Shown one piece after another: positions 63,437 through 64,000 of a stretch of 64,000 nucleotides of DNA. Position numbers and translations under genes: made by a program. Position 1 is the first letter of the stretch, and every line of letters starts with the position of its first letter. The DNA is from an uncultured Alphaproteobacteria bacterium (GTDB taxonomy: Bacteria > Pseudomonadota > Alphaproteobacteria > MPNO01 > UBA2964). The notes under the pieces are model-generated. The model saw only the letters and a program-made list of their open reading frames with translations. It did no database searches and was not told the origin of the DNA. Location of the stretch: contig CALSLP010000002.1 of the NCBI GenBank assembly GCA_943787225.1, forward strand, positions 124,001-188,000. Reading direction: 5' to 3'.

Positions 63437-64000
63437 CAAGCGATTGTAAATATTCGAGGCACACTTCACGGTCTGCTGCGAAGTCACCGGCGATCCACCA
63501 ATTTTCAACCTGTTCTAACAAATCACCAATTTCGCTTCCGGCGGGGACCCCTAAATCCACAACATCCTGCCCGGTAATGTAAAACGGCGGTATGGAGTTA
63601 GTGTTAGGTAGCGAATACAAACTCAGCCAATCTTGATCAGAATTCTGAGCTGCCCCAACCAAGACGAGTTCATTGAATATTTCAGCACCAAGCCGGTAAA
63701 GCGCTACACGGTTTTGTTTCAGACCAACGCCTGGGTCCGGGCGAACGACTGGATCACAAAGACGGCAAAGCTGATCTCGATCTGCGTTTGAGAATTTTAG
63801 CCGAGCGGCAAGAGCCCGAGCACCGACCTCATCAAGGTCAACAATGGCTGCTAACCGTCGTAAATAATCAGGCGCTGTCTCAGTCTCTGTCTCCGCCTTT
63901 ATCAGGGCAGGTAGCCGGTCACGATGAGCCATCTCGGGAAGTAATTGAGTCAGGACCCCGTTCGTTGCCATTAGATCAATGGTTGCTGCAGGGTCAGGGG
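63420..64000 (-). CDS. CCA tRNA nucleotidyltransferase/poly(A) polymerase family, C-terminal part (5' end outside window)
   Basis: The frame stays open to the right edge of the window, so at least 193 residues of a longer protein are seen. The text TIDLMATNGVLTQLLPEM followed by LPALIKAETE...DYLRRLAAIVDLDEVGARALA and KLKFSNADRDQLC-type helices matches the RNA-binding C-terminal region of alphaproteobacterial CCA-adding enzymes; the catalytic head lies off the edge. The 3' end overlaps the fragment at 63065-63436 tail to tail. Confidence 0.75.
   Translation of the reverse strand, partial: PDPAATIDLMATNGVLTQLLPEMAHRDRLPALIKAETETETAPDYLRRLAAIVDLDEVGARALAARLKFSNADRDQLCRLCDPVVRPDPGVGLKQNRVALYRLGAEIFNELVLVGAAQNSDQDWLSLYSLPNTNSIPPFYITGQDVVDLGVPAGSEIGDLLEQVENWWIAGDFAADREVCLEYLQSLVTARS

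Overview
The window looks like chromosomal DNA of an alphaproteobacterium, probably a marine Rhodospirillales-type heterotroph. The evidence is gene order and family content: hisZ-purA, serC-serA with a candidate serC leader RNA, a petABC bc1 operon, rplY-pth-ychF, two sigma-32 (RpoH) paralogues, a COQ9/TetR-like regulator, UbiK and an oxygen-dependent HemF. No rRNA, CRISPR array or prophage structural genes are visible. One tRNA gene (tRNA-Glu, CTC) is present.

Layout. 1-14.8 kb: a hydroxyacid dehydrogenase (cut by the left edge), two tiny membrane proteins (one frameshifted), queC with a queuosine-precursor-type transporter, then a catabolic patch (two cupins, two TauD-like dioxygenases, a split TPP decarboxylase, an FAD dehydrogenase, an MFS carrier). 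Between these lie an RhlE-type helicase, a secreted protein made of seven Cys-rich repeats, a K+ channel-like protein and a lone MlaF-like ATPase. 14.85-20.82 kb: an element of about 6 kb inserted at the 3' end of tRNA-Glu, with an 18-bp direct repeat at its ends, arm-type repeats at both ends, a tyrosine recombinase, a family-B DNA polymerase, an HNH protein, a secreted protein and a fasciclin gene bracketed by two hairpin repeats. This layout resembles a pipolin. 20.9-41 kb: DUF6476-like gene, rluD, rpoH, a pseudokinase with a membrane partner, purA, hisZ, a Rieske oxygenase pair, a carbonic-anhydrase-like protein lacking zinc ligands, serCA, a two-component system, an SGNH hydrolase, a second rpoH-like gene, proC, ybjN, ubiK. 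41-51 kb: fhs, hldD, lgt-midA-pgeF, a lipoprotein gene, prs, rplY-pth-ychF. 51-64 kb: a lipoprotein/M48 peptidase trio, dienelactone hydrolase, an operon mtnP-mtnA-aldolase/dehydrogenase fusion (a plausible compact DHAP shunt), petABC, trmL-hemF, and the C-terminal part of a CCA-adding enzyme.

Caveat. Many otherwise good genes are broken by single-base indels, several in homopolymers, including pth, which is normally essential. Much of the apparent pseudogenisation is therefore probably sequencing or assembly error, and the 'broken' state of the integrated element's polymerase and recombinase should be read in that light. Family names come from recognising motifs by eye; no database search was possible.
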